Part shown: positions 11,129 through 21,065 of the stretch, in pieces
Position numbering within the stretch: position 1 is the stretch's first letter
Layout of the letters: the number at the start of each line of letters is the position of its first letter
Source of the DNA: Pithys albifrons albifrons
Taxonomy: Eukaryota > Chordata > Aves > Passeriformes > Thamnophilidae
NCBI RefSeq assembly: GCF_047495875.1
Contig: NC_092463.1
Location: 4,163,057-4,227,056, forward strand
Direction: 5' to 3'
Length of the DNA stretch: 64,000 nucleotides
Made by a program: the position numbers and the translations under genes
The notes under the pieces: model-generated
Told to the model about the DNA's origin: nothing
Database searches by the model: none
What the model saw: the letters and a program-made list of their open reading frames with translations, nothing else

Positions 11129-11310
11129 CAGTGTAATACTTTTCCCAAGGAATTGCAGGCAGGAAGACTGTATAATAATTAATATTGCAGTTGGAAATGG
11201 AAACCTCCCATACAAGCACAGAAGAGGAGACCAACGCTTATTATAATCTTAAATATAGGATAAGAGTTGAAGTGGATTCAGATCCAACAGTAAGACAAAA
11301 TTCAGTGGCA

Positions 11311-11452
11311 CCTGAGATGAGCTCAGTTGATTAAAACTTGGTTGTAATAATGCCAAGGTCATGGGTTCAGTCCCCTATGTGGGCCATCGACTTGAGTTGG
11401 ACTTGATGATCCTTGTGGGTCCCTTCCAACTCAGAACAGTCTGTGATTCCGT
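11311..11452 (+). mobile_element. tRNA-Ile-derived SINE with CR1-like tail, copy c
   Basis: The head GAGCTCAGTTGATTAAAACT resembles a tRNA A-box region. The anticodon position reads AAT (11346-11348), as in tRNA-Ile. A B-box-like GGGTTCAGTCCCC lies at 11363-11375. The tail TTGGACTTGATGATCCTTGT leads to a CR1-type 3' end. It is a retroposon, not a tRNA gene: the acceptor stem does not close and the tail replaces the 3' end. It ends about 120 bp before the last PELI2 exon. Confidence 0.9.
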
Positions 11453-11574
11453 AAAGCCAGAACGTGGGGATATGGTAATGCTTTGGTGAGAGAGACACGG
11501 TGCGTTTGCAGCACTACCTCGGTTGTCTGTGAAGGCTCTCAGGTTGAACTACCTCCCCTCCTGTCCCACCCCAG

Positions 11575-12141
11575 GTAGAGAACGAGACCAACGTGCTGCA
11601 GGACGGCTCCCTGATCGACCTGTGCGGGGCCACCCTGCTGTGGCGGACGGCGGACGGGCTGCTGCACACCCCGACCCAGAAACACATCGAGGCGCTGCGG
11701 CAGGAGATCAACGCCGCCCGGCCGCAGTGCCCCGTGGGCTTCAACACCCTGGCCTTCCCCAGCATCAACCACAAGGACGTGGTGGAGGAGAAGCAGCCCT
11801 GGGCCTACCTCAGCTGCGGCCACGTGCACGGCTACCACAACTGGGGGCACCGCAGCGACATGGAGGCCAACGAGCGGGAGTGCCCCATGTGCCGAACGGT
11901 GGGCCCCTATGTGCCGCTGTGGCTGGGCTGCGAGGCGGGGTTCTACGTGGACGCCGGCCCTCCCACCCACGCCTTCACTCCCTGCGGGCACGTGTGCTCC
12001 GAGAAATCCGCCAAGTACTGGTCGCAGATCCCGCTGCCCCACGGCACCCACGCGTTCCACGCCGCCTGCCCCTTCTGCGCCACGCAGCTCTCCGGGGAGC
12101 ACAACTGCGTCAAGCTCATCTTCCAGGGCCCCATCGACTGA
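11575..12141 (+). CDS. PELI2: PELI2 terminal coding exon: end of FHA and RING-like E3 ligase domain
   Basis: This is the last coding exon: 188 codons plus a TGA stop (12139-12141), after a CCCCAG acceptor ending at 11574 and a 3.2-kb intron (8393-11574). It begins VENETNVLQDGSLIDLCGAT and ends KLIFQGPID. The Pellino RING-like domain is complete: CGHVHGYHNWG (tgc at 11815), CPMC (11881-11892), CGHVCSEK (tgc at 11983) and CPFC (12067-12078). In the family this domain recruits an E2 and attaches ubiquitin chains to IRAK-family substrates downstream of Toll-like and IL-1 receptors. The choice of PELI2 over PELI1 or PELI3 rests on remembered signatures: TPTQKHIEALRQ, HRSDMEANERECPMC and the C-terminal FQGPID (PELI1 ends FQGPLD). 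Third-position GC jumps to about 96% here (only 7 of 188 codons end in A or T). An open antisense frame and a second sense frame over this exon are by-products of that GC richness. Confidence 0.97.
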   Translation, partial: VENETNVLQDGSLIDLCGATLLWRTADGLLHTPTQKHIEALRQEINAARPQCPVGFNTLAFPSINHKDVVEEKQPWAYLSCGHVHGYHNWGHRSDMEANERECPMCRTVGPYVPLWLGCEAGFYVDAGPPTHAFTPCGHVCSEKSAKYWSQIPLPHGTHAFHAACPFCATQLSGEHNCVKLIFQGPID

Positions 12142-12161
12142 TACCACTCTGCAATGACCAC

Positions 12162-12167
12162 AATAAA
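12162..12167 (+). promoter_or_regulatory. Proximal polyadenylation signal AATAAA
   Basis: The canonical hexamer lies 20 nt after the PELI2 stop codon, with T-rich sequence some 25-70 nt downstream. If used, it would give an almost UTR-less transcript. Usage cannot be read from sequence. Confidence 0.5.
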
Positions 12168-12248
12168 GTTTGCTTTTAACGGTTTACTGTGAAGATTTTT
12201 GCCACTAACTCTATATAGATTTTACCTTTTTTTATAATGTTATTAATA

Positions 12249-12273
12249 GGGGGTGGTAGGGTGGGGATGGGGG
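12249..12273 (+). promoter_or_regulatory. G-quadruplex motif in PELI2 3' UTR
   Basis: Four G-runs (12249-12253, 12259-12261, 12263-12266, 12269-12273) are separated by loops of 1-5 nt, which satisfies the usual G3+N1-7 rule. The run is on the sense strand, so an RNA quadruplex could form just beyond the proximal polyadenylation signal. Confidence 0.5.
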
Positions 12274-13004
12274 ACTGGCGAGGAAACGGAGGGACCGTGG
12301 TGGAATTGGGATACATTGATACCTGGAACTTCACAGATATCAGTGGTGTTGCATGCTCAAAGGCAGCATATTCATGAAGTCTTCTTGGTCAAATTGTAGT
12401 ATATTTGTAATCTTTTTATTAGTACCCTGGATCAGAAAAAGGTGTCTTAAATGATTTTTTTAAGCTAAGATTTTTTAATGGAAAGGTTTTTTCTTCTAAA
12501 CTTTGACAAGCCTTTAAAACCTATTTTTCAAATCTAGAAGGAACATACAGAATGTAACTGTCTTTAATTTGCAATATAATTTAACTTGAATAGTTTCTCA
12601 AGGAGCTAATACAGAATGTGTGGACAACCAGAGGTGAATGTTCACTAGAGATAATTGGGTATGTAAGAGAAAAATTAGCTGCCTAAAGTGTAGAGGATAA
12701 AAGCTATTAGAATATCTATTATGGTATAACACAGCTGGCCAAAAAGGCATCAAAGATTACTTGAAACTGAGGAAATCCTGTTTGTATTGATTTCCTTTCA
12801 GTGTAATAGATATCCACTGGCCATTACACATGTGGGAGATGGCTGACTTTTTTTCTGTCCTTCTTTTTTTTTGTTCTGCATCTGGTAAAACCACTTTACT
12901 CTTTAAATACTTGATTCTGGGTTTTAAGTCAGTGTTCTGTGTCTATATAGTCTGGCCTTTTTAATTCTGCTTAACTTGCACATCCAGGACCCTTGGATGT
13001 GTTG

Positions 13005-13240
13005 AGGTCATGGAATCCCAGAATGGTTTGGAAGAGACCTTAAAGATCATCCACTTCCACTCTTCCTGCCATGGACAGGGACACCTTGAACTATCCCAGG
13101 TTGCTCAGAGCTCTGTCCAGCCTGGCCTGGAATACTCCAGGGATGGGGCAGCCACAGCTCCTCTGGTGTATCCAGGGATGCAGCCAAGCTTTCCTCACTG
13201 CAGGGATGGAGGGGGTGGTGCCACAGCACCACACGAGGCT
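13005..13240 (-). mobile_element. CR1 LINE fragment within the PELI2 3' UTR
   Basis: The left end is the CR1 3' tail in reverse (TCATGGAATCCCAGAATGGT), followed by the GACCTTAAAGATCATCCACT and GGGATGGGGCAGCCACAGCT blocks common to the second CR1 subfamily in this window. It is antisense to PELI2 and moderately diverged. Confidence 0.85.
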
Positions 13241-13382
13241 TAGGTACAGCTTATCCAGAACTGATTTACATAAACCTGAATTCAGGAAAGCACTTAGTCC
13301 ATCTTTAAATATAAGCCCACGGCTGGGACTGTTGAGATTCTCAAGTGCTTCAGTGCATTGTGGTTATGTCGTTACGTTTTGA

Positions 13383-13388
13383 AATAAA
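13383..13388 (+). promoter_or_regulatory. Candidate distal polyadenylation signal AATAAA
   Basis: A canonical hexamer about 1.24 kb after the stop codon, in A-rich context just downstream of the CR1 inserted in the UTR. T-rich sequence lies about 130 nt further on (13510-13525). It is a candidate only. Confidence 0.35.
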
Positions 13389-14250
13389 AAAGCAATTTAA
13401 AATAAGCTATTTTTTAAGCTCACTTTAAAGCATTTTGGCTGGAAGGGGAGCATCATTTCCAGTTCAGCTGAGCATTTTTGTTCACTTTGCAACTTGCTGC
13501 CATCTGTCACCTTTTTTTTTTTTTCAGATTGAGTTGTGCTTGTATTTCCCCCCCATCCCCCAAATGTTTGCAAATCAAACAACATTTAAATGTAATCAAA
13601 TATATGCACCAGGGTGGTACATCTGAAGTGGATCACTTGAAATTCCTGATAAATGTTTACTGTGGAAATAATTAAATCAGAATTTCATATGAGATGTACC
13701 TTGCCCACTGTTGGGTTCATTTCACGCAGAATAACAACTCTTTGATTTGTGGGGGTGTTTTTCCTTATGCTTTCTGTATTCTTGGTATCTGAGGTATCAA
13801 TCTATCCAGGTTAAAAAAAAAAAGAATTTGGGAGAAATTTATAACACCTCTAGATGAAATTGATCACTCAAGCTCAGTTCTGTTTAATCACTTATAGCTT
13901 TTTGCTATATTTGTGCCCTTTGTATAAATATATAATTTATATGATTTTAATATATTCTGTATATATATACTTGAATTGGCCTGTTCATATTTTGGTTGTA
14001 AAATTGTTTTATAGTTAACCTTATAAACATTTTACATGTCCCTTGCCAGTGGTGATGGGATGGACTTTGTCTGCTGCTGTTTTTAATATAATTTTGCTGT
14101 ATACATGGTCAGCATTTTAATAATTTGAAAAGAGCTTTACTTTTCTTTTTATGCTTTTGCTGTTAAAATACATTTCTGCAGCATTTTTTTCTGGAAGTCC
14201 CAAACTGTACAGTTTTTTGTCCCACTTCAGTGATTGGAAATAGGATGAAC

Positions 14251-15064
14251 CTTGTTAACCTAAAACTATTTGCTTCTTCCTAGTGCCTTTTTAATGAGAT
14301 CCTCTTGTGATTCCATATATTCTGAGTCCTTGTCCCACAAGACAACCTTGGGGCTAAACTTCATCACGAGCAGCAGCCCAACCACGTTGGGAAGAAATGA
14401 AATGAAACTCCTTTGGCCTTCAATTCCTGGTGGTGATTCCATCCTGGATGTGAAGGTGCCTCTTCCTCGCTCCTCTCCAGCCCAGGCTCCTCAGGTCCTG
14501 CAGCATTATCCCACTTTGCCATATACCTCACGTGGGAGAGGCAGCCTCACCTCCACCTCCTCCCTGCGGGACTCGGGAGTGCTTCACCTTCTTTCCCATG
14601 AGAGATGCTCTGGGAATGCATTTCTGGGTGGATGAAGGCCGGGAGCTGTGCGCTCCAGAGGGCTGGAGCTCCGTGTGCGGCGCTGCCCGGGGTGCAGGGC
14701 AGGTGTGGTGCTGAGCTGAGCAGGATGGGCACATGGTGGCTCCCTCTGAGTCCGACTGGACTGTGAATGCTGCACTCCCAGGCACCCACCTCTGCTGTTG
14801 AGCTGCTTTCCTCCTGTCCTTCGCTGTTGCAGTTTGGTTGCTGCTTCAGGGCTTTCCCAGAGCTGTGGGAAGTGAATGCCCAGTTGGAGGGATCCTCCCT
14901 GGAAGCACTGGCACACCAGCAGCGTGTTCAGCTCACCTGGAGCAGAGCACTGGATAATGATTTGTATCCAAGGGAAGTGTCTGTTTGAAGCTGTTTGAAC
15001 AGGAGTTTTTCCTTCTGCTGTTGGCATTTCTGTATCTCACAAGGAATACTGCAGGAAGGAGGTC
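14251..15064. other. Intergenic, nothing recognised
   Basis: Between the probable PELI2 3' UTR and the next CR1. Open frames up to 147 codons on the minus strand show no family resemblance. Confidence 0.4.
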
Positions 15065-15605
15065 TGTCAGAATTTCAGAATGGTTCAGGCTGGAAACTAC
15101 CACAGTGGATCATCTGTCCCACCTCCCTGCTCAAGCTGGGTCATCCCAGAGCACATGGCACAGGATTGTGTCCAAATTGTTCTGGAATATCTCCACTGAG
15201 AACGACTCCACACCTTCTCTGGGCAATCTGTTCTAGTGCTCCAGTGGGAAATAAGTTCTTGCTCATATTCAGGTGGAACTTCCAATGCATCAGTTTGTCT
15301 ATTGTCTCTTGTCCCATTGCTGGGTAACCCCGAGCAGAGCCTGGTCCATCCTCTGACACCCCCACTGCAGATATTTGTACACATGGATGAGGTCCCCTCT
15401 CAGTCATCTCTTTTTGAGGCTGAGCAGGCCCAGCTCCCTCAGCCTTTTCTTACAAGAGAAGCTCCAGTCCCTTAATCCTCTTTGTTGCCCTGCCCTGGAC
15501 CTGCTCCAGGAGCTCCTGGTCTCTCTGATGCTGTGGAGCCCAGCACTGGACACAGCACCCTGGATGTGGCCCGACCATGGCCAAGTGGAGGGGCAGGATT
15601 GTTGT
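15065..15605 (-). mobile_element. Older CR1 LINE fragment
   Basis: In reverse orientation it shows the CR1 ORF2 C-terminal pattern: GCCVQCWAPQHQRDQELLEQ, then a leucine-rich RLRELGLLSLKKR, then MCTNICSG. It is more diverged than the 236-755 type, suggesting an older subfamily. Confidence 0.85.
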
Positions 15606-18600
15606 CTCAAAGTGATCTTGCCTGGCTTGTGTAGAATCCAGGCACTTTGCCATGAGCCAGGGTTCAAATCCAGGCTGAGTCCTGCAGAGCTGGATTTGTT
15701 GGGGAGGCTGAAGAGTTTGTAGCATTTATTTTTCTCCAGCCCTCCTCCACATGTCCTGCTCCAGGGAAATGCTGGACTGTTGGCCCTTGCCCTCCCTCGG
15801 CTCCATAAACATCTGCTCTGGTAACCTGACAGGAGAAAGGAGTCTGTACACAAATAATGGAGTGAGTAAACTTGAGAACCACCCTCAAACTTAGTTTTAT
15901 AAGTTTGTTTCATGATTTCAGTGCTAGGATGTTCCTTGCATCCCATTTCCAATTCTGGGAATGTGTTCCATAAGGATTTTTTTTACCTGTTTTTTTTTCA
16001 CCTGGTTCAATTTGAACAAAACCAGCTTTGGCTGCATAACTTAAGAGCTAAAAAGCATTTTTCTAGTCTGATCTTTTTTTTTTATATTATGTATCTGCCT
16101 TATCCATGCACACTGGAGTTGGAACACTTTCCCTTTTCCTGGCAGCTTTTTGGTAGAGCACTGAAGTCTAAACAGACAAACTGAGTGGTGAGTGCTGTTC
16201 TTACTGGGAATTGTGGTCCCGTTGTACAGAAGAGTTCCTGGAGGTCACACCACTGTACAGGGCGAGTAATTAAAGGAGGATTTCATTTTTTTCCACTGTG
16301 AGGGTGGGAATGGGGATTGGAAAAGATGAAAGCCATGGCTGGGCTGCTTCCAGTGGGGACAGACCCACCTTGAAGGAAAGGCATGCCAGGAACCAGTCAG
16401 AAATGTGATGGGAGCTGTTCAGGCCTCACCCATGCTCTGAAAAGGGTTCTCCTCAGTTTGTTAGGAAGCTCTGGGATGCCATGGAAAGGCTGTGGTCTTC
16501 CCAAGAAAATACTCTTTGATGGCAGTTCCTGGAAACTGAGGCTTTGGTGTCAGAGCCTGAGCGAGGAGCAGAGATGCTGAGTGTGTCATAGTGAGAAACT
16601 GCAACAGAACTGAACAGAAATCAGATTTGAAGTGGATTTCAAAGGAAATTTGGGGTCAGCTGTGGTAGCAGCTGATCACTCTCTCACCTTTCTTTCATTC
16701 TTCTGGAAATGGAAGGAAGCTTCTCCAAGACCACCATCATGTTTCTGTTCATCCAGCTCATAGTCTTGACACTTCCCTGGGTTTGGAAAACCATTGGTAG
16801 GGGCCTGGCCATGGTGAGGACTGACAGGCATTTAAATCCATCTTTAGCCTGGTAGGAAAAATGACCTGGCTGGACTCCTGCTTAAAGCTGAGCTGCAAAT
16901 ACACCTCTGAAATGAGCTGTGCTGGTCTGTTCTAAAGGAACTCTCTGTCAGGGCTGCTTAAACCTTGTTTTCCCTGAGACTGTTGTTGACATGCCATATT
17001 GGATGCAAAGTGAATCCATAGGTAGAGCTGTTGCTTGGAGCAGGTGGAACAGAAACCTCTCAGGTGCTTGAGCTGAGTTGGTGTGGATGCCCCCACTGTT
17101 CTGTGGTGTTCTGGCCAAGGATTCCTCCTGTTCCCTCAGTTTTCAGCCTCTTGTGAGTTCTTGGCTCCTCATTTTCTGTTTATCCATGTAGTTGCAGGTA
17201 AACAAGTAAATACAGCTTGGAAGGAAAACAAGCAAGGAATGGAATTACAGAGATCCCTTCAGGCTTGCTTAGCTCTTCGAGGAAAATGGGAACTGGAGCT
17301 GCAAGTGTCTTTTACAGGTTTTCTCATTACTCTGGTTGTTCTGAGCACTCATCACAGGTCTGCACACTTGGTGTTGTGAGTTTAAAGGGCAAACTTAGAA
17401 GGTAAGGCTGGTTTTTGGGGGTGGAGAGGGGATAGTTTCTAGGATGGAGTCTCAGTGGTTCTGTGGGCTCCGTGCACGTTGTGTCCCACTGACTGCAGCA
17501 GAGACCTGGATCCTGGAAGGGCAGGAGAGTTCCCCTGCACAGGCAGCAGGGAGGGAGCTTCGCTGTCTGTGCTGATCAGAGTGTTTGTTTATTGGAAGCA
17601 GAACAAAACCAGGAGTTGCTTGGACACCCAAACTCCAGATGAAATCAGTGTCTGTCGAGATTCCCTTGTTTGGGGCGTATTTCCACTTTCTGGTGGGCAA
17701 ACCAGTCTTTGAGTCAGCTGAAAGTCCCTTCTGCTGGTGTCATGGTGGTTGTTAGGGATGGGTATCCCTCTCCTCTTGAATTAGGTACATGGTGGAGAGC
17801 CCCTGGAAGGCTCCTTGTTGGAAAAGTCTCTCCCACAGCGAGCCCTGTGTGATGGAGGAGTGATGTTTACCTTTAAACAGTGTTAGCAGCTATTAAACTT
17901 CTGGGTATATTTGTAAAATTGGTCTTTTTATACACCGTGTGAAATGGACTGAAATAATTTCTTTGCTGTTGTACCTGTGGAAGTACAAGCCATTTTACAG
18001 GAAAGAAAAATTATTAAAAAAAATTAAAATATTATCTCAGTATTCTCACTGACTCTTTCAGTTTATTTTCCCTGCTGGTTGGTTGTCAGAGTTTAAACTT
18101 TGATTTGCAAAAATACCCCCATTATAAATAACATGAAAACCAAACAGTTTTGCTCTTTTATCCCTTTTCTACTCAGCAAACAAAACCTGAAGCCTTTGAT
18201 TGAGGATTCTTAAATATTGGAGGTAGTGGAGTGTATTCAGGTGTGAGTGCCCTGAAATTCCACTTAATTCACTTCCCTGAGTTTTCAATTGAACTGTTTA
18301 TTTTCAATGCCAAACTGCCTTCTTGCAGCGTTCACACAATTGCCAAATAAAAGCAATTTCCAGGAATAATATGCTTTGTGACTCTTAAAAATTAATTTCC
18401 ATAATGGGAATGCAGTGTTTTGTTTCCATCTGTGTGTTCTGTATCCCTTTCTGCAGGCAGCCCCTGTGAGTACTTTGAGCTTCGTTTCTTCAAAGGAGCT
18501 GAAGTGAATTGTCAGCCTTTTTCGTACGTAGGGAAAACAATGTTGGCCTGAGCACAGGGAGGGAAATAAGGATATCTGCAGTGTGTTCTCCATGTGGTCA

Positions 18601-18924
18601 CCTGCCAGCTGGCTCTCAGGCTTCCATGTAATTGGAGAGAGCTGAAGACTTTCCAGGGAAGATGCTCCCAGGCAAATGGGTTGTTTGTGTGTAACTGTGT
18701 CCACTCCCAACCTCTTTCCTCTGGGATTGCTGTCTGTGTAGGGACCAGCTTCCTCCAGCACTCACAGTGGTGTGGAGGTGGTCAGAGTCTGCCTGGTGGA
18801 TTCCTGAACAGGAATTCTGTGCTTGGAGAAATGCAGGGCACAGGGGGACAGCTGTTTGTACCTGAGCAAAGACAGGCAGGGCCTTGGCTGGTGGGAAACA
18901 ATTCAAGGGGGGTGGTGGGAGGTT
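15606..18924. other. Intergenic, unique-looking
   Basis: No repeat family or gene recognised over 3.3 kb. An AT-rich block at about 17880-18030 with ATTAAA hexamers could be either a distal PELI2 transcript end or a conserved element; neither can be shown here. Confidence 0.4.
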
Positions 18925-18975
18925 GGAGCTGGGGGATCTTTGAAGTCCTTTCCAACCCAAACCATTCTAGGATTT
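18925..18975 (+). mobile_element. CR1 3' tail fragment
   Basis: GAAGTCCTTTCCAACCCAAA followed by CCATTCTAGGATTTTT is the terminal CR1 motif; little else of the element is left. Confidence 0.7.
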
Positions 18976-19155
18976 TTGGGTGATCTTGGAGTAGTAGTTC
19001 TGTTGGGAATAATGGTGGGAGAGGGATTTCTGAGTCTGAGAGGAGAGCCTGAGTCTCAAGGCTGGAACAAGTGCTGCAAGGGAGGAAAAAGGAGAGTCCA
19101 GAGCTGAGGTGGTTGGTGCTGAGGTGGTTCTCTCCCCAACAGCCTGGGGAGAGAA

Positions 19156-19600
19156 ATCATGGAATCAGAGAAAGGTTTGGGATGGAAGGGACTAAAGCTC
19201 ATTTCATTCCATCTGCCTGCCATGGACAGGGACAGGTGGCTCCAAGCCCTGTCCAACCTGGCCTTGGACACTTCCAGGGATGGGGCAGCCACAGCTTCTC
19301 TGGGCACCTGTGCCAGGGCCTGCCCACCCTCCCAGCCAGAAATGTCTGCCCAATATCTAATTTAAATGGACCCTCCTTTAGCTTAATGCCATTCTCTGTT
19401 GTCCTGTCCCTCCATCCCTTGTCCCAAGTCCCTCTCCAGCTCTCCTGGAGCCCCTTTAGGCCCTGGAAGGGGCTCTGAGGTCTCCCTGGAGCCTTCCCTT
19501 CCCCAGGTGAACATCCCAGCTCTCCCAGCCTGGCTCCAGAGCAGAGTGCAGCACAAGTGTCACAGCTCCCATCCTGAAGGAACCCTCAGCACCCCTCAGG
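19156..19600 (-). mobile_element. CR1 LINE, 5'-truncated
   Basis: The tail is at left (ATCATGGAATCAGAG). Then come the blocks CAAGCCCTGTCCAACCTGGC and GGGATGGGGCAGCCACAGCT, the LSWSPFRPW-type coding remnant, and CCCAGCCTGGCTCCAGAGCA at the 5' side. Confidence 0.88.
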
Positions 19601-20831
19601 ATTAACCTTCTGTGAGCTTGTTATGCAAATTCTGTGGCTCTTGTATCAATTCTGTCACAAGTTTGTTTTTTAATTCAAACCTTCTGCTTTCAGCCTGTTC
19701 TTCATTTTATGCAAGACAGCAGGACCACACATCACCCTAATGATGCTGCTCCCTTTCTGCTTTTCTCCTCATCCTTCCAGCTCCCTGATTAAAGATGCTG
19801 TGGTCTCTTTTCCCTCCCCTCTGAAGAATGCATCGATTCCTGCCTCTCTGTTACCTGGCTGTAAAATTTCACTACTTACTTACTGCAGCTTGTGCTGCTG
19901 GGAAATCAGCTTTGTGAGAGGTTTCCAGAGCATTTGTGACTCCTGCTTTTCTTTCCCTTTCAAGGCATGGCTGTTAGGGATGCATATTTTTAGGAGGAAC
20001 TTAAGAAATCTCTTTCATGTAAAACTAAGGCAGACAGAAGTTTGACAGAGCAGTCTGAGCCTGATAGTTCTTTTCAATTGGCTGAGAACTCATGTCTGAA
20101 GACAGGCTGGAGATGAGAAAATACTTCACAGCACAAAGGAATTCAGTAGAACCCCAGTTACATCAATGCTTAAGATTATAGACATGTCTGTAAATAATTA
20201 TGTATGTAAAGAAAGACATTTTTGGGAGTATTTGCCTTAAATGCTGTATTCTTAAAGCTCCAGCTAAACCAGACTGTAGGGGCTGGCTTTGAACTGAACC
20301 AGCTAATTCTGGTAGGAATTGTCCTCTGCAAGCACAGAAAGGTGATGCTGCTGCCCATGCTGGGGGTTTCCTCACAGGTGCTTTCTGTGTGTCCCTTCCA
20401 GGAGGGAGATGTGCTGGGCCACCTGCCAGAATCCAGGTGTGGCTCTGGAGCAGCTGCACAGCCAGGTGTGTTAGCAAGGAGAGGAGTCAGGGCTTGGCCT
20501 CAGCCTCGGGGGTGGGTTAGGATTTGGGCCAAGGTGCTTGTTGAGCAAAGAGCACCAGCCCAGCTCAGCTGGCTGGGGAGAGCAGGGAGGAACATCTGGC
20601 AAATCTGGGGGCTGTGCTGCCTCCCCTCCCCTCTTGGCTCCTCTCTGATTAAATGGAAGTGAGGAGCCAGGGAAAGGGGGGAGGAAGGAGGAATGGGCCA
20701 GAGTAATTCCCCCCATGAGAAGGTTCAGATGAGGATTAAGCTGAGCTTGGTCCAGGCGGTGTCTGCACAAAGTGGAGTCTCTTCTGGCATTAGATGTGGT
20801 TCAGCAAATCTCACCTGTGTGTGGGCCAGGA
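19601..20831. other. Intergenic, nothing recognised
   Basis: Mixed-composition unique-looking DNA. Overlapping short open frames on both strands near 20163-20770 have no recognisable product. Confidence 0.4.
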
Positions 20832-21065
20832 GGAATTATGGAGTGGTTGGGGTTGGAAGGGACCTTAAAGACCATCTCATTCCCACCCCCTGTCAGGGGC
20901 AGGGACACCTTCCACCATCCAAGGTTGCTCCAAGCCCTGTCCAGCCTGGTCTTGGACATTCCCAGGGATGGGGCAGCCACAGCTTCTCTGGGCACCTGTG
21001 CCAGGGCCTGCCCACCCTCACAGGGAAGAATTTCCTTCCAATATCCCATCTCATCCTGGGAATGC
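20832..21065 (-). mobile_element. CR1 LINE fragment
   Basis: GGTTGGAAGGGACCTTAAAG, then TGGACATTCCCAGGGATGGG and the CCACAGCTTCTCTGGGCACC block, in the same order as the other minus-strand copies. Confidence 0.88.

Larger units (their letters stand above)
12142..14250 (+). other. PELI2: PELI2 3' untranslated region (3' boundary approximate)
   Basis: AT-rich, non-coding sequence follows the TGA directly. It is free of old repeats except for a CR1 at about 13005-13240. Its texture (long T-rich stretches, TATATA runs near 13920-13970, no open frames of interest) suits a long avian 3' UTR. The end is not determined: AATAAA occurs at 12162 and 13383, and an ATTAAA-bearing AT-rich block near 17890-18030 could be a more distal end. 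The 14250 boundary is only where this texture stops. Confidence 0.55.

Noticed and set aside
11311..11385. Functional tRNA-Ile gene
   Set aside because: The head resembles tRNA-Ile, but the acceptor stem does not pair, the B box has a change, and a CR1-like tail follows. It is a SINE.
11523..12179. Second sense frame of 218 codons and antisense frame of 202 codons over the last PELI2 exon
   Set aside because: Stop codons are rare in every frame because third-position GC is about 96%. The Pellino frame is the real one by motif and splice sites.
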